Origin: Aurantimonas marina | GTDB lineage: Bacteria; Pseudomonadota; Alphaproteobacteria; Rhizobiales; Rhizobiaceae | Reading direction: 5' to 3' | Assembly: GCF_017183135.1 (NCBI RefSeq) | Contig: NZ_JADDXW010000018.1 | Coordinates: forward strand, 1 to 64,000 | Length of the DNA: 64,000 nt | Shown here: in pieces, positions 8,528 to 17,614 of the stretch | How positions within the stretch are numbered: the stretch's first letter is position 1 | Layout of the letters: each line of letters starts with the position of its first letter | Made by a program: the position numbers and the translations under genes | The notes under the pieces: generated by a model | Database searches by the model: none | Seen by the model: only the letters and a program-made list of their open reading frames with translations | What the model was told of the DNA's origin: nothing

Positions 8528-8965
8528 ATGGCTCTGCATCTGATCAAACTATGCGTCGGCGTCGAGAGCATCGAGGAGCTCGAGGCACATCTGGCAAACC
8601 ATCTCGCCAGGGCGCGCGGTGAGGGAATGCCGGCCGAGCAGACCCACACGACCCGCATGACCCCGACGCGAGTCGACGACATCGTCGCTGGCGGCTCGCT
8701 CTATTGGGTGATCAAGGGGCAGGTTCAGGTGCGCCAGCCGATTCTTGCCATCCGGCCGTTTACCGACGGCGAGGGCATCAAGCGGTGCCACATCGTGCTG
8801 CAACCGGTGCTTGTGCGCACTGTCTGGCAGCCTCGGCGCGCTTTTCAGGGATGGCGCTATTTCAAACCCGAGGACGTGCCGTCCGACATTTCCCCTGCGG
8901 CTTCGGGAGAGGAGCAGTTTCCGCCGGATCTTCGCCGGGAGCTTATGGAGTTGGGACTTCTGTAG
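8528..8965 (+). CDS. DUF1489 family protein
   Basis: 145-residue cytosolic protein of the DUF1489 family, which is almost confined to alphaproteobacteria. Family-like features are the start MALHLIKLCVGVESIEEL, the stretch HTTRMTPTRVDDIVAGGSLYW and the C-terminal RAFQGWRYFKPEDVPSDI. Length is normal. No catalytic motif is recognised and the function is unknown. Confidence 0.9.
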   Translation: MALHLIKLCVGVESIEELEAHLANHLARARGEGMPAEQTHTTRMTPTRVDDIVAGGSLYWVIKGQVQVRQPILAIRPFTDGEGIKRCHIVLQPVLVRTVWQPRRAFQGWRYFKPEDVPSDISPAASGEEQFPPDLRRELMELGLL

Positions 8966-9000
8966 TCGTTAGGGCGGGCATCATGGCCTTCGGCTTGCGA

Positions 9001-9270
9001 TCAACGGAAGCGAAGCCTGACCGCCGGTGCCCCACAGGGACCAGCCGCCTTGATGCGACTGTAGCAGATCGGCTGTGACGCACGCCAAGCCCGAGCGCCA
9101 TGGGACAGAAGCAGGCCGACGAGGTCCTTTGCCTTGAGGCGGGAGCGTCCCTCGCGGACGTCGACGAGACGCATCGCTGCCTGTTGCAGTGGATGCATCC
9201 CTGTCGAGGCAGTTCGGACCTGCTGACGTTCTGATGGGACGAGACCTAATCTGCTTTGCTCGGTCGACAT
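9001..9270 (-). CDS. Hypothetical 89-aa protein
   Basis: 89 residues from ATG 9270 (MSTEQSRLGLVPSERQQVRT). A good Shine-Dalgarno, AAAGGG, lies about seven bases upstream on the minus strand, which argues for translation. The sequence is basic, with no membrane segment, and no family is recognised. It lies downstream of the D,D-carboxypeptidase gene on the same strand, separated by a hairpin. It may be a lineage-specific gene or a chance ORF. Confidence 0.35.
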   Translation of the reverse strand: MSTEQSRLGLVPSERQQVRTASTGMHPLQQAAMRLVDVREGRSRLKAKDLVGLLLSHGARAWRASQPICYSRIKAAGPCGAPAVRLRFR

Positions 9271-9317
9271 AACGGAACCCTTTATACGCAACACAGGGAA
9301 ATCGTGGGATGATGGCC

Positions 9318-9335
9318 GGTGGCGGGGCCGCCACC
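9318..9335 (-). terminator. Hairpin after the D,D-carboxypeptidase gene
   Basis: A perfect 8-bp inverted repeat (GGTGGCGG, two bases, CCGCCACC) lies nine bases past the carboxypeptidase stop. No T-run follows on the minus strand, so it is a weak terminator or an mRNA 3'-end stabiliser. Confidence 0.4.
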
Positions 9336-9344
9336 CCTCTCGAT

Positions 9345-10826
9345 TCAGTTGGCGACCGCGTAGCAATTATAGGCGTTGCGCTTCAGTGCGGCGCAGGCAC
9401 TCCAGGCCTCGTCCTTGCTGGAAAAGCCAGCGAACCGAGCGCGATAGAGCGTCTGGGAGCCGCTTTTGACGGTCTCGGTGAATGGTTTCGCTGAGGACAG
9501 GGGTCCGCCCACCTTGTTCTTGGCTTCGCCGAGCATGGCCATAGCCTGTTCGGCACCGGGCGTCGCGGCGATCTGCACCACCCAAGGAGAGCTAGGAGCC
9601 GATGCAGGCGCGGCACTGGCTACGACCGAACCGGTGGTGGTCGGATCGAGATCCTTGCCACCCGGAATCGCTGCCGGCGGAAGCGGAATACCGAAAGCCG
9701 CCGGAATGCTGCGGCTCGGTTCGGGGAACGGCGTCCGCGTTGCCGGACGCTCTTGAACGAGAGCGGCACGCAGCGCGTCCTTTCCAAGAAGCGGCCGGCT
9801 CCGCGGTTCCGGCAGACGGGCGATCGCGGCCGCCGGCTCCGAGCCGTAGGCGAGCGCGATGCGTTCATCGATCGACGTCGGGACGACAGGTCGGGAATCG
9901 GGAAGGGGGCCGCGCGCCGGCAATTTCGCCACAACGGCGTTTCCAGACGAGCGCGAAGCGACTAGCGGGCCGGTGCCGCGCGTGCTGGCTTTGGGGAAAT
10001 AGCGGTTCAGGAGTTCGACCATGTGGTCGTCGCGGGATCGCCCTGAACGCCCTCCCATCACGACCGCGACGAGTCTCTTGCCATCCCGAGCCACCGAACT
10101 GACGAGGTTGAAGCCGGAGGCGTTGATATAGCCGGTCTTGATGCCATCGGTTCCCTGGAAACGCCCGAGGACGCGATTGTGATTGCCCAGCCGACGTCCG
10201 CGAAAGCTGTAGGAGCGCGTGCTGAAATATTTGTAGTATTCCGGAAAATGCTCCCTGAGCGCGATGCCGAGCGTCGCCATGTCGCGAGCCGTAGTTCGCT
10301 GCGCATTGTCCGGTAACCCGTTGGCATTGCGAAACGTCGTCGCTCGCATGCCGATCCTGCGCGCTTTCGCCGTCATCTGCTCAGCGAAGGTCGATTCCGA
10401 CCCGGCAAGGAATTCCGCAATGACCACGGCGGCGTCGTTGGCGGATTTGGTGACGAGCGCGTAGATACCTTCCTCGACCGTCAGCGTGGACCCGGTCTTC
10501 AAACCGAGCTTCGAGGGCGGGCGGCCAGCCGCGTAGGACGAGACGGGCATCTGGTTTCCGAGTGAGATCCGCCCGCTTTTGAGGGCGTCGAAGGTCATGT
10601 ACAGGGTCATCATCTTGGTCAGCGACGCGGGATACCGCGGCGCGTCGGCATTCTCCGAATACAGAACCTGACCATTGTTGGCATCGATGACGAAGCCGGC
10701 ATATTTCGGATTGGCGTCGGCACCGGCGGCATGGGTCAGTGAAAGGCCCGCCCCCATGGCCGCGAGGACAATCATCCTGGTCAGTTTTCTGGCGGCGGTC
10801 TTGAGTCCGTCGAATTGGCTACGCAC
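9345..10826 (-). CDS. D-alanyl-D-alanine carboxypeptidase (S11) with SPOR domain
   Basis: 493-residue penicillin-binding protein of the DacA/DacF type that trims the terminal D-Ala from peptidoglycan stem peptides. It has an N-terminal signal sequence (about residues 15-38). The S11 domain shows all three active-site motifs: SLTK with Ser68/Lys71, SAN at 128-130 and KTG at 230-232. A low-complexity Pro/Ala/Ser linker spans about 300-410. A C-terminal SPOR domain at about 412-490 binds denuded glycans at the division septum. The start is ATG 10826. It is divergent from the phasin gene. Confidence 0.93.
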   Translation of the reverse strand: MRSQFDGLKTAARKLTRMIVLAAMGAGLSLTHAAGADANPKYAGFVIDANNGQVLYSENADAPRYPASLTKMMTLYMTFDALKSGRISLGNQMPVSSYAAGRPPSKLGLKTGSTLTVEEGIYALVTKSANDAAVVIAEFLAGSESTFAEQMTAKARRIGMRATTFRNANGLPDNAQRTTARDMATLGIALREHFPEYYKYFSTRSYSFRGRRLGNHNRVLGRFQGTDGIKTGYINASGFNLVSSVARDGKRLVAVVMGGRSGRSRDDHMVELLNRYFPKASTRGTGPLVASRSSGNAVVAKLPARGPLPDSRPVVPTSIDERIALAYGSEPAAAIARLPEPRSRPLLGKDALRAALVQERPATRTPFPEPSRSIPAAFGIPLPPAAIPGGKDLDPTTTGSVVASAAPASAPSSPWVVQIAATPGAEQAMAMLGEAKNKVGGPLSSAKPFTETVKSGSQTLYRARFAGFSSKDEAWSACAALKRNAYNCYAVAN

Positions 10827-11049
10827 GCGGCAACTCTCTCACTCGGGCATCACGTGACGGGGTAGGCAGGAAAGGACCACGCCCTGGGGCGATCGCAATC
10901 CCACGCACACAACGTCGGCTTATTGTCCAAGAGCGTAATCCGGCCGACTTACCAATCGGTTTATGGTTGCCGAATTGTTTGAACGCCGGGTCGCAATCGA
11001 TCGACCGGGGCGACCTGCCGGAAGCGCATTTCGCACCGCAATGTCCCGC

Positions 11050-11077
11050 TTGAATTTATGGTGCATCGCAATATGTT
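11050..11077 (+). promoter_or_regulatory. Candidate phasin promoter with TGC-N3-GCA motif
   Basis: TTGAAT at 11050-11055 and TATGTT at 11072-11077 are 16 bases apart. The spacer holds the dyad TGCATCGCA, similar to the TGC/GCA-rich sites bound by PhaR, the PHB-responsive repressor of phasin genes. It lies about 80 bases upstream of the phasin start. The rest of the 328-base spacer between 10827 and 11154 shows nothing else. Confidence 0.35.
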
Positions 11078-11154
11078 GGGGCGAGCATTGGTCGCGGACC
11101 GTGACGATTCGCGACCGCTCCGCTGAGCGACCGCCAATTTTAGGGAATCATACG

Positions 11155-11541
11155 ATGAACGTTTACGAAGACGCCAGCAAGATCACTCAGGAAGCCGTGG
11201 ACAACGCGATCAAGTCGGCATCCGCCGTGACCAAGGGGTTTCAGCAGATCGCGGCCGAGACCAATGATTTCACCAAGCGCTCCTATGAGCAGCAGGCCGA
11301 GATGCTGGAGAAGCTGTTCAAGATCAAGACGCTGGACAAGGGAATCGAGCTGCAGACAGACTACGCCAAGATCGCCTATCAGAGCTGGGTCTCCCAGGCG
11401 ACCCGGATGGGCGAAATCTACGCCGACATTGCCAAGCAGGCCTACAAACCTTTCGAGCAGACGGCCATGAATGCCACGGATGCCGGAAGCCGCACTGCCA
11501 AGCTGGCGGCCCAGCCCGTGGAAAAGAAGGCCGCAGCCTGA
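11155..11541 (+). CDS. Phasin family protein
   Basis: 128-residue phasin of the alphaproteobacterial type. It is almost wholly helical with amphipathic heptads; the family core is KLFKIKTLDKGIELQTDYAK with YQSWVSQATRMGEIYADI. A Lys/Ala-rich tail (PVEKKAAA) ends the protein. Phasins coat polyhydroxyalkanoate granules and limit their coalescence. ATG 11155 is chosen because AGGGAA ends seven bases upstream. An upstream in-frame extension has no Shine-Dalgarno and is not family-like. A rho-independent terminator follows. Confidence 0.9.
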   Translation: MNVYEDASKITQEAVDNAIKSASAVTKGFQQIAAETNDFTKRSYEQQAEMLEKLFKIKTLDKGIELQTDYAKIAYQSWVSQATRMGEIYADIAKQAYKPFEQTAMNATDAGSRTAKLAAQPVEKKAAA

Positions 11542-11599
11542 TTTCGCGCATGTGACCCGCCCGCAAGGACGGCTCAAGCCCCACCCAGTAAGTCGAATT

Positions 11600-11626
11600 G
11601 GCCCGGCGGGTTCGTCGGGCCTTTTT
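11600..11626 (+). terminator. Rho-independent terminator after phasin
   Basis: GGCCCG (11600-11605) pairs with CGGGCC (11616-11621) around a ten-base loop, followed directly by TTTTT at 11622-11626. Confidence 0.8.
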
Positions 11627-11737
11627 GCGTTGTCATCTGCGCGCCGACGACTTGCAAACGACTCCGACCCGTAATGATGCTTTTCCCTGGGTGCCGGCCG
11701 CCTTAAAATCCCCGCGCCGGCACATACATACGATGCG

Positions 11738-12133
11738 ATGATGATGGTGGCTGAATTGAGCGAAGATCCCTGTCCGACCCGCGCCAAAGACTTTGCCGCC
11801 AAGGCTCAGGCTGGTCGGGACGGTAAGGGCGATACCGAGCGTGGGACGTCCGTGATTACGCGGACGAAGCCCAAAACCAGGAAGCCGAGCCTTTACAGAG
11901 TGCTGCTTCTGAACGACGATTACACTCCGATGGAGTTTGTCATTCACGTTCTGGAGCGGTTCTTTCAGAAGGATCGCGAGGCAGCCACCAGGATCATGCT
12001 GCATGTGCACAATCACGGTGTCGGCGAATGCGGAGTCTTTACCTACGAGGTAGCGGAGACCAAGGTCACGCAGGTCATGGATTTCGCCCGTCAACATCAG
12101 CATCCGCTGCAATGCGTGATGGAAAAGAACTGA
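11738..12133 (+). CDS. clpS: ATP-dependent Clp protease adaptor ClpS
   Basis: 131-residue N-recognin that delivers N-degron substrates (Leu, Phe, Tyr, Trp N-termini) to ClpAP. The core [17 protein letters not shown] with the substrate-binding Asn-Asp-Asp is at about residues 53-70, and [19 protein letters not shown] supplies the conserved His and the Met/Leu gate region. The N-terminal tail of about 45 residues is flexible, as needed to engage the ClpA pore. Several Met codons at the start leave the exact N-terminus open; ATG 11738 is the longest sensible choice. clpA follows after eight bases. Confidence 0.95.
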   Translation: MMMVAELSEDPCPTRAKDFAAKAQAGRDGKGDTERGTSVITRTKPKTRKPSLYRVLLLNDDYTPMEFVIHVLERFFQKDREAATRIMLHVHNHGVGECGVFTYEVAETKVTQVMDFARQHQHPLQCVMEKN

Positions 12134-12141
12134 GGTGAAGC

Positions 12142-14637
12142 TTGCCGACATTTTCGCAGAGCCTAGAGAAATCGCTGCATCAGGCACTGACACTCGCAAA
12201 CGAGCGGCGACAGGAATTCGCGACCCTGGAGCACCTGCTGCTGGCGCTCCTGGAAGACAAGGATGCAGCGGCGGTCATGCATGGCTGCAGCGTCGACCTT
12301 GATATCCTGCGCAGGAATCTGACCACTTACATCGACACCGAACTGGCCAATCTCGTGACCGGACACGACGAGGACTCCAAGCCCACCGCGGGGTTCCATC
12401 GGGTGATCCAGCGTGCGGTCATCCATGTGCAATCCTCGGGTCGCGAAGAAGTGACCGGGGCGAACGTGCTCGTCGCTATCTTCGCCGAGCGCGAGAGCCA
12501 TGCCGCGTATTTCCTGCAGGAGCAGGAAATGACCCGCTACGACGCGGTCAATTTCATATCGCACGGAATTTCCAAGCGCCCCGGCGTCACCGAAAGCCGG
12601 CCTATCCGAGGCATGGAGGACGAGCAATCGACGGTCGGTCAGGAAGAGGAAGGCAAACGCAAGACGCCCCAGGATGCGCTGACCGCGTATTGTAGCAATC
12701 TCAACGAGAAGGCGCGCAAGGGCAAGATCGATCCGCTGATTGGCCGCGCCGAGGAAATCAACCGCACGATCCAGGTGTTGTGCCGGCGCTCCAAGAACAA
12801 TCCGCTTTATGTCGGCGATCCGGGCGTTGGTAAGACGGCGATCGCCGAGGGTCTGGCCAAGCGTGTCGTCGAAGGCGACGTGCCGGACGTGCTGGCCGAT
12901 GCGACGATCTTCTCCCTCGACATGGGAACGCTGTTGGCCGGAACCCGCTATCGCGGCGATTTCGAGGAGCGTCTGAAACAGGTGGTGAAGGAGCTCGAGG
13001 AGTATCCGGGCGCCATTTTGTTCATCGACGAGATTCACACAGTGATCGGCGCCGGAGCGACGTCCGGCGGCGCGATGGATGCATCGAACCTCTTGAAACC
13101 GGCCCTGTCGTCGGGCGCGATCCGTTGCATCGGCTCGACAACCTACAAGGAATATCGCCAGTTCTTCGAAAAGGACCGAGCGCTGGTCCGGCGCTTCCAA
13201 AAGATCGACGTCAAGGAGCCGTCGATCGACGACACCGTATCGATCCTCAAGGGGTTAAAGCCCTATTTTGAGGACTTCCATCGGGTGAAGTTCACCAATG
13301 ACGCGATCAAGTCGGCCGTGGAATTGTCGGCACGCTACATCAACGACCGCAAGCTGCCGGACAAGGCCATCGACGTGATCGACGAGACCGGCGCTTCGCA
13401 GATGCTGCTGCCCGAATCCCGGCGGAAGAAACAGATCGGGGTGAGGGAGATCGAGACGACTGTCGCGACCATGGCCCGCATTCCGCCCAAGGCCGTCTCC
13501 AAGGATGACGAAATTGTTCTGGCACATCTTGATGCTCAGCTGAAACGGGTGGTCTATGGCCAGGATGCGGCGATCGATGGCTTGGCCTCGGCGATCAAGC
13601 TGGCCCGGGCCGGCCTGCGCGAGCCGGACAAGCCGATCGGCTCCTATTTGTTCTCGGGTCCGACTGGCGTCGGCAAGACCGAGGTCGCTCGCCAGCTTGC
13701 TTCAGCGCTCGGCGTGGAACTGCTGCGCTTCGACATGTCGGAATATATGGAACGCCACACCGTTTCGCGGTTGATCGGCGCACCTCCGGGATATGTCGGC
13801 TTCGATCAGGGTGGGCTGCTCACCGACGGCGTCGACCAGCATCCCCATTGCGTGCTGCTTCTGGATGAAATCGAGAAGGCCCATCCGGACCTCTTCAACA
13901 TCCTTCTGCAGGTGATGGATCACGGCAAGCTGACCGATCACAACGGCAAGCAGATCGATTTCCGCAATGTGATCTTGATCATGACGACCAATGCCGGGGC
14001 GTCCGAGATGGCCAAGGCCAATATCGGCTTCGGACATTCCAAGCGGACCGGAGCGGATGAGGAGGCGATCAATCGTTTGTTCACGCCGGAATTCCGAAAC
14101 CGGCTCGACGCGATCATTCCGTTCGGCGCATTGCCGACCCCGGTGATTCATCAGGTGGTCGAAAAGTTCGTCATGCAGCTCGAGGCACAACTTTCAGATC
14201 GCGGGGTGACATTCGAGCTGGCGCCGGAAGCTGTCGCGTGGCTGGCCGACAAGGGCTATGACGAGAATATGGGTGCCCGTCCGCTTAGCCGGGTCATCCA
14301 GGAGCACATCAAGAAACCGTTGGCGGACGAAGTGCTCTTCGGCAAGCTCAAGCGCGGTGGCACGGTCAAGGTCACCGTGGTCGAAGCGGACGAGGGCGGC
14401 AAACAGCTGAAGCTGGAGGCGATCGCCGACGAGGTTCCGCCCAAACCGAAGCGCTCGTCCCGGTCAAAAAAGCAGGTGAAGGTCGCAGCCGACGGACCGG
14501 ACTTCGACGACGCTCCCTCCGAGGACGAGGACGATTCAACCGGCGGGGGCGATGCCGACGGCGAGCTTGCGACGGCGGTGGCGTCGCGCCCCGGCAAACG
14601 CCCCGGAACCGTGCCGAAGGTCCCACGCAAATCCTGA
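12142..14637 (+). CDS. clpA: ATP-dependent Clp protease ATP-binding subunit ClpA
   Basis: 831-residue AAA+ unfoldase that feeds substrates to ClpP. The double Clp_N domain lies at about residues 1-145. The first Walker [15 protein letters not shown], is near 226 with Walker [10 protein letters not shown] near 290; the second, GPTGVGKTE, is near 506 with [12 protein letters not shown] after it. The ClpP-docking loop is expected in the second domain. The start is TTG 12142: it gives [20 protein letters not shown], the usual ClpA N-terminus, with GAGGTG close upstream. The roughly 70-residue tail, Lys-rich then Asp/Glu-rich, makes it longer than E. coli ClpA (758 aa). It is in one operon with clpS. 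Confidence 0.97.
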   Translation: MPTFSQSLEKSLHQALTLANERRQEFATLEHLLLALLEDKDAAAVMHGCSVDLDILRRNLTTYIDTELANLVTGHDEDSKPTAGFHRVIQRAVIHVQSSGREEVTGANVLVAIFAERESHAAYFLQEQEMTRYDAVNFISHGISKRPGVTESRPIRGMEDEQSTVGQEEEGKRKTPQDALTAYCSNLNEKARKGKIDPLIGRAEEINRTIQVLCRRSKNNPLYVGDPGVGKTAIAEGLAKRVVEGDVPDVLADATIFSLDMGTLLAGTRYRGDFEERLKQVVKELEEYPGAILFIDEIHTVIGAGATSGGAMDASNLLKPALSSGAIRCIGSTTYKEYRQFFEKDRALVRRFQKIDVKEPSIDDTVSILKGLKPYFEDFHRVKFTNDAIKSAVELSARYINDRKLPDKAIDVIDETGASQMLLPESRRKKQIGVREIETTVATMARIPPKAVSKDDEIVLAHLDAQLKRVVYGQDAAIDGLASAIKLARAGLREPDKPIGSYLFSGPTGVGKTEVARQLASALGVELLRFDMSEYMERHTVSRLIGAPPGYVGFDQGGLLTDGVDQHPHCVLLLDEIEKAHPDLFNILLQVMDHGKLTDHNGKQIDFRNVILIMTTNAGASEMAKANIGFGHSKRTGADEEAINRLFTPEFRNRLDAIIPFGALPTPVIHQVVEKFVMQLEAQLSDRGVTFELAPEAVAWLADKGYDENMGARPLSRVIQEHIKKPLADEVLFGKLKRGGTVKVTVVEADEGGKQLKLEAIADEVPPKPKRSSRSKKQVKVAADGPDFDDAPSEDEDDSTGGGDADGELATAVASRPGKRPGTVPKVPRKS

Positions 14638-14652
14638 TCCGCAGATTTAGAA

Positions 14653-14682
14653 GGGGTCGCTCCATCGGGCGGCCCCTTTTTT
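14653..14682 (+). terminator. Rho-independent terminator after clpA
   Basis: GGGGTCGC pairs with GCGGCCCC (one G-U pair) around an eight-base loop, followed by a run of six T (14677-14682). It closes the clpSA operon. Confidence 0.88.
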
Positions 14683-14708
14683 GTACCATCCTTCCAGAGA
14701 TCTGAGCC

Positions 14709-15446
14709 ATGCATGGTGAGACGGCCGCACGAGATCGCTCGTCGCTCTTCTGGGCGCTTCGTGGCGTCAGAGGGATCGCCAGCCCGCCGGCGCTGATTTT
14801 GACCGCGGCCTTCGTGGGCTTCGCCGGGCTCTGCCGCGATGCCGGCCTGACATGGGTGGAAGCATCGTTCATGACCGCCACGGTCTGGGCGCTGCCGGCG
14901 AAGATCGTTCTGGTTGGCGCCATCACCGCCGGTGCTTCGCTGCCGGCGACCGCTTTGGCGGTTGGATTGTCGTCGCTGCGGATGATGCCGATGGTTGTCG
15001 CGCTGATGCCGGTGATCCGAGGACCCAAGACCCGAACAGGGACGCTGCTCTTCCTGTCGCACTTCGTGGCGGTAACCGGCTGGATCTTCGCGATGGAGCG
15101 GATTGACAGCGTGCCGCGCGACAAGCGCACCGTCTTCTTCGGCGCCTTCGCCGTAACCCTGACGACAATCAACACCATCCTCGTGGCCCTTGTTTTCAAC
15201 TTGATGGGGCAGTTGCCGGCCTTGGCGACCGGTGCGCTGGCGTTTCTGACGCCGGTCTATTTCCTGACGTCGCTCTTCGGAACCGCGCGTGAAGCCTCCG
15301 GCCGTATTGCCCTGTTCACGGGAATGGCGGCGCTGCCGCTCGCCCATTGGTTCATCCCCGGCTTCGAACTCCTGGTGGCCGGGATTGCCGGCGGAGCCGT
15401 CGCCTATCTGGCCGACCGGATCCTCGAAGGGCGGCGGCTCGCGTGA
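14709..15446 (+). CDS. azlC: AzlC family branched-chain amino-acid exporter subunit
   Basis: 245-residue inner-membrane protein, the large subunit of the AzlCD (LIV-E, BrnFE-type) exporter for branched-chain amino acids and analogues. Hydrophobic helices run from about residue 25 to the end. Family features include VGFAGLCRDAGLTWVEASFM near the N-terminus, and LSHFVAVTGWIF mid-protein. Its stop overlaps the azlD start by one base (TGATG), supporting a two-subunit complex. No lrp-type regulator gene is adjacent. Confidence 0.88.
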   Translation: MHGETAARDRSSLFWALRGVRGIASPPALILTAAFVGFAGLCRDAGLTWVEASFMTATVWALPAKIVLVGAITAGASLPATALAVGLSSLRMMPMVVALMPVIRGPKTRTGTLLFLSHFVAVTGWIFAMERIDSVPRDKRTVFFGAFAVTLTTINTILVALVFNLMGQLPALATGALAFLTPVYFLTSLFGTAREASGRIALFTGMAALPLAHWFIPGFELLVAGIAGGAVAYLADRILEGRRLA

Positions 15447-15802
15447 TGGGCGATTGGAGCTTCACCGCGATTGCGGAGCCCTGGTGGCCCTTCGTCTTCA
15501 TCCTCTTGGCAGGCTGGCTGCCCACCGACATATGGCGTTATCTCGGTGTCCTGTCGGCCGGCCGCATCGACGAGCACTCGCCCTTTGCGGCGCTTGCACG
15601 AACGATAGCGACATCGCTGGTCGCGGCCGTGATCGCGCAGCTGGTGCTGTTTCCCACCGGCTCGCTCGCCGCGATCGCTCCGCTGATCCGAATCGGAGCC
15701 CTTGCGGCGGGCTTTGTGGCCTATCTTCTGTCGGGCCGTCGGATCCTGGTCGCCATTTTGATCGCCGAGGCGATTCTCATCAGCGGCGCCATGCTCACCT
15801 GA
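15446..15802 (+). CDS. azlD: AzlD domain protein
   Basis: 118-residue small subunit of the AzlCD exporter with about four transmembrane helices (WWPFVFILLAGWLPTDIWRY at about residues 11-30, then LVAAVIAQLVLF, LAAGFVAYLLSG and ILVAILIAEAILISGAML). ATG 15446 overlaps the azlC stop; an in-frame GTG sits directly before it. An earlier upstream start would read through azlC in another frame. Confidence 0.85.
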   Translation: MGDWSFTAIAEPWWPFVFILLAGWLPTDIWRYLGVLSAGRIDEHSPFAALARTIATSLVAAVIAQLVLFPTGSLAAIAPLIRIGALAAGFVAYLLSGRRILVAILIAEAILISGAMLT

Positions 15803-15804
15803 CC

Positions 15805-15821
15805 GCCGCCCGCCGGGCGGC
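15805..15821. terminator. Hairpin between convergent azlD and HIT gene
   Basis: A perfect 7-bp stem (GCCGCCC, loop GCC, GGGCGGC) lies three bases after the azlD stop, in the short gap before the convergent HIT gene. It lacks a T-run and may serve both directions. Confidence 0.5.
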
Positions 15822-15830
15822 CGTGAGCAC

Positions 15831-16253
15831 TCAGTCGAGGGCGGCGCGAATGCGGTTGGCCTGCTCGGCGAGAACAGCCTGATCAAGCATGCCGCGGGCA
15901 TGGCGTTTCAACGGCACCCCGTCATAGATTGGCACCACATGAAAGTGCAGGTGAAAGACGGTCTGCCCGGCCGGGGTCTCGTTGAACTGGGCGATTCGCA
16001 CGCCATCAGCGTCGAAGGCTTTCTTGACCGCGCGGGCGAGCCTAGCCACGACCGGCATGACCCCCGTCAACGTCTCGTCCGCGGCGTCGAGGAGATTGCG
16101 TGACGGCGCCTTGGGAATGACGAGGCAGTGCCCCTTCGACTCCGGCATCACGTCCATGATCGCGATGGCCACCTCGTCCTCGTAGAACGTCTGGCTCGGG
16201 AGTTCGCCGCGAAGGATCTTCGCGAAGATGTTGCCGTCGTCGTAGGTGGTCAT
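15831..16253 (-). CDS. HIT family nucleotide-binding protein
   Basis: 140-residue histidine-triad protein, a likely purine nucleoside phosphoramidase or nucleotide hydrolase (HinT branch). The catalytic triad is FHLHFHVVP with His101, 103 and 105; the N-terminal part has FAKILRGELPSQTFYEDE and the usual HCLVIPK strand. ATG 16253 is chosen because GGAAGG lies six bases upstream; a longer reading lacks a Shine-Dalgarno and family similarity. The acyltransferase gene lies upstream on the same strand, about 100 bases away. Confidence 0.93.
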   Translation of the reverse strand: MTTYDDGNIFAKILRGELPSQTFYEDEVAIAIMDVMPESKGHCLVIPKAPSRNLLDAADETLTGVMPVVARLARAVKKAFDADGVRIAQFNETPAGQTVFHLHFHVVPIYDGVPLKRHARGMLDQAVLAEQANRIRAALD

Positions 16254-16349
16254 GAAAGTCCTTCCCCCTCTGTGCTCACCCGACGCGCGGGATCGCCTCC
16301 ACAGATGTGGCACCGCGCGCCTTTTGTCGACTGTGCTCGTTGCCGTGCA

Positions 16350-17576
16350 TCATGAGGTATCTTTCCTGTAAGGGGTATGTTCCCCCAGAACCTCGCCGAC
16401 ACGCGCGACCTCGGCGCGTTCATGATCGAGATAATCCTCAATGGCGTGGCGAAGGCCTGGATGGGCGATCCAATGGGCTGAATGGGTGGTGACAGGCTCG
16501 TAGCCCCGCGCCAGCTTGTGCTCTCCTTGAGCGCCCGCCTCGACGACCGCCAGGCCATGCGCGATCGCATAGTCGATCGCCTGATGGTAGCAGACCTCGA
16601 AATGCAGATAGGGATGGTCCTCGATGCAGCCCCAGTTGCGGCCGTAGATCGTATCGGGACCAAGGAAATTCAGCCCGCCGGCGATGTAGCGGCCGTTGTG
16701 CTTGGCCATCACTAGCAAGATCTGCGCGCCCATCCGCTCGCCGACGAGACTGAAGAACTCGCGATTGAGATAGGGACGGCCCCATTTTCGGCTGCCGGTA
16801 TCCATGTAGAACTCGTAAAAGGCGTCCCACACGGCCTCGGTGAGGTCGCGCCCGGTCAGCCATTCGATCGAGATGTCGTTGACGAGCGCCTGTGCCCGCT
16901 CCTTGCGCAGGGCTTTGCGCTTGCGCGAGGCGAGGGTGCCGAGAAAGGCTTCGTAGCTGTCATAGCCGCGATTGTGAAAATGAAACTGCTGGTCGGTGCG
17001 GTGCAGCCAGTCCGCGTCTTCAAACGCAGCCCGATCATCTGGCCGCAGGAAGGTCGCATGAGCCGACGACACGCCGGTCCTGGCGGCGTAGGTCTTGGCT
17101 CCCTCGGCAAGCGCCATGCGGCGGGTTTCCGCCCCAGGACCGTTGCCGACCAACAGGCGAGGGCCCGCGGCAGGGGTGAAGGGCACCGCCATCTGCAGCT
17201 TCGGATAATAACGACCACCGGCGCGCTGAAATGCGTCGGCCCAGCCGTGGTCGAAGACGTACTCGCCCTGGCTGTGCGACTTCAGATAGGCCGGCGCGGC
17301 TGCGATCGGCTCCCCGTCCGGGCATTCCAGAACCAAGTGTTGAGGCAACCATCCGGTTTGCTGGCTTACGCTACCGCTGTCTTCCAGCGAACTCAGAAAT
17401 GCGTGCGAGATAAATGGATTGATCGCAATACCGGATTCCGCACTTGAAGCGGGATTGGCCGAAATGGCCCCAAGCCTGTCCCAGCGCTCAGCCGTCACCG
17501 CGCTGATAGCGTCGATGACCCTGATCGTGAACGTCGTGTCGCTTGCGAGCGGAGCGTCCTGCAACTTTTCCATCAT
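16350..17576 (-). CDS. FemAB-like / GNAT acyltransferase (PF04339, DUF482)
   Basis: 408-residue cytosolic protein of the peptidogalycan-biosynthesis-recognised family PF04339, with a double GNAT-like fold. Family stretches include INPFISHAFLSSLEDSG near residues 52-68, LPQHLVLE near 80, FLRPDDRAAF, then HFHNRGYDSYEAFLGTLASR, and FEVCYHQAIDYAI with AGAQGEHKLARGYEP near the C-terminus. Members are suggested to transfer aminoacyl or acyl groups, but the substrate is not known. Two adjacent ATG codons begin the gene and either may be used. Confidence 0.85.
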   Translation of the reverse strand: MMEKLQDAPLASDTTFTIRVIDAISAVTAERWDRLGAISANPASSAESGIAINPFISHAFLSSLEDSGSVSQQTGWLPQHLVLECPDGEPIAAAPAYLKSHSQGEYVFDHGWADAFQRAGGRYYPKLQMAVPFTPAAGPRLLVGNGPGAETRRMALAEGAKTYAARTGVSSAHATFLRPDDRAAFEDADWLHRTDQQFHFHNRGYDSYEAFLGTLASRKRKALRKERAQALVNDISIEWLTGRDLTEAVWDAFYEFYMDTGSRKWGRPYLNREFFSLVGERMGAQILLVMAKHNGRYIAGGLNFLGPDTIYGRNWGCIEDHPYLHFEVCYHQAIDYAIAHGLAVVEAGAQGEHKLARGYEPVTTHSAHWIAHPGLRHAIEDYLDHERAEVARVGEVLGEHTPYRKDTS

Positions 17577-17614
17577 GGCGAAGAGTTATGTCGCCGGTGG
17601 CGCGACGCAAGCCG

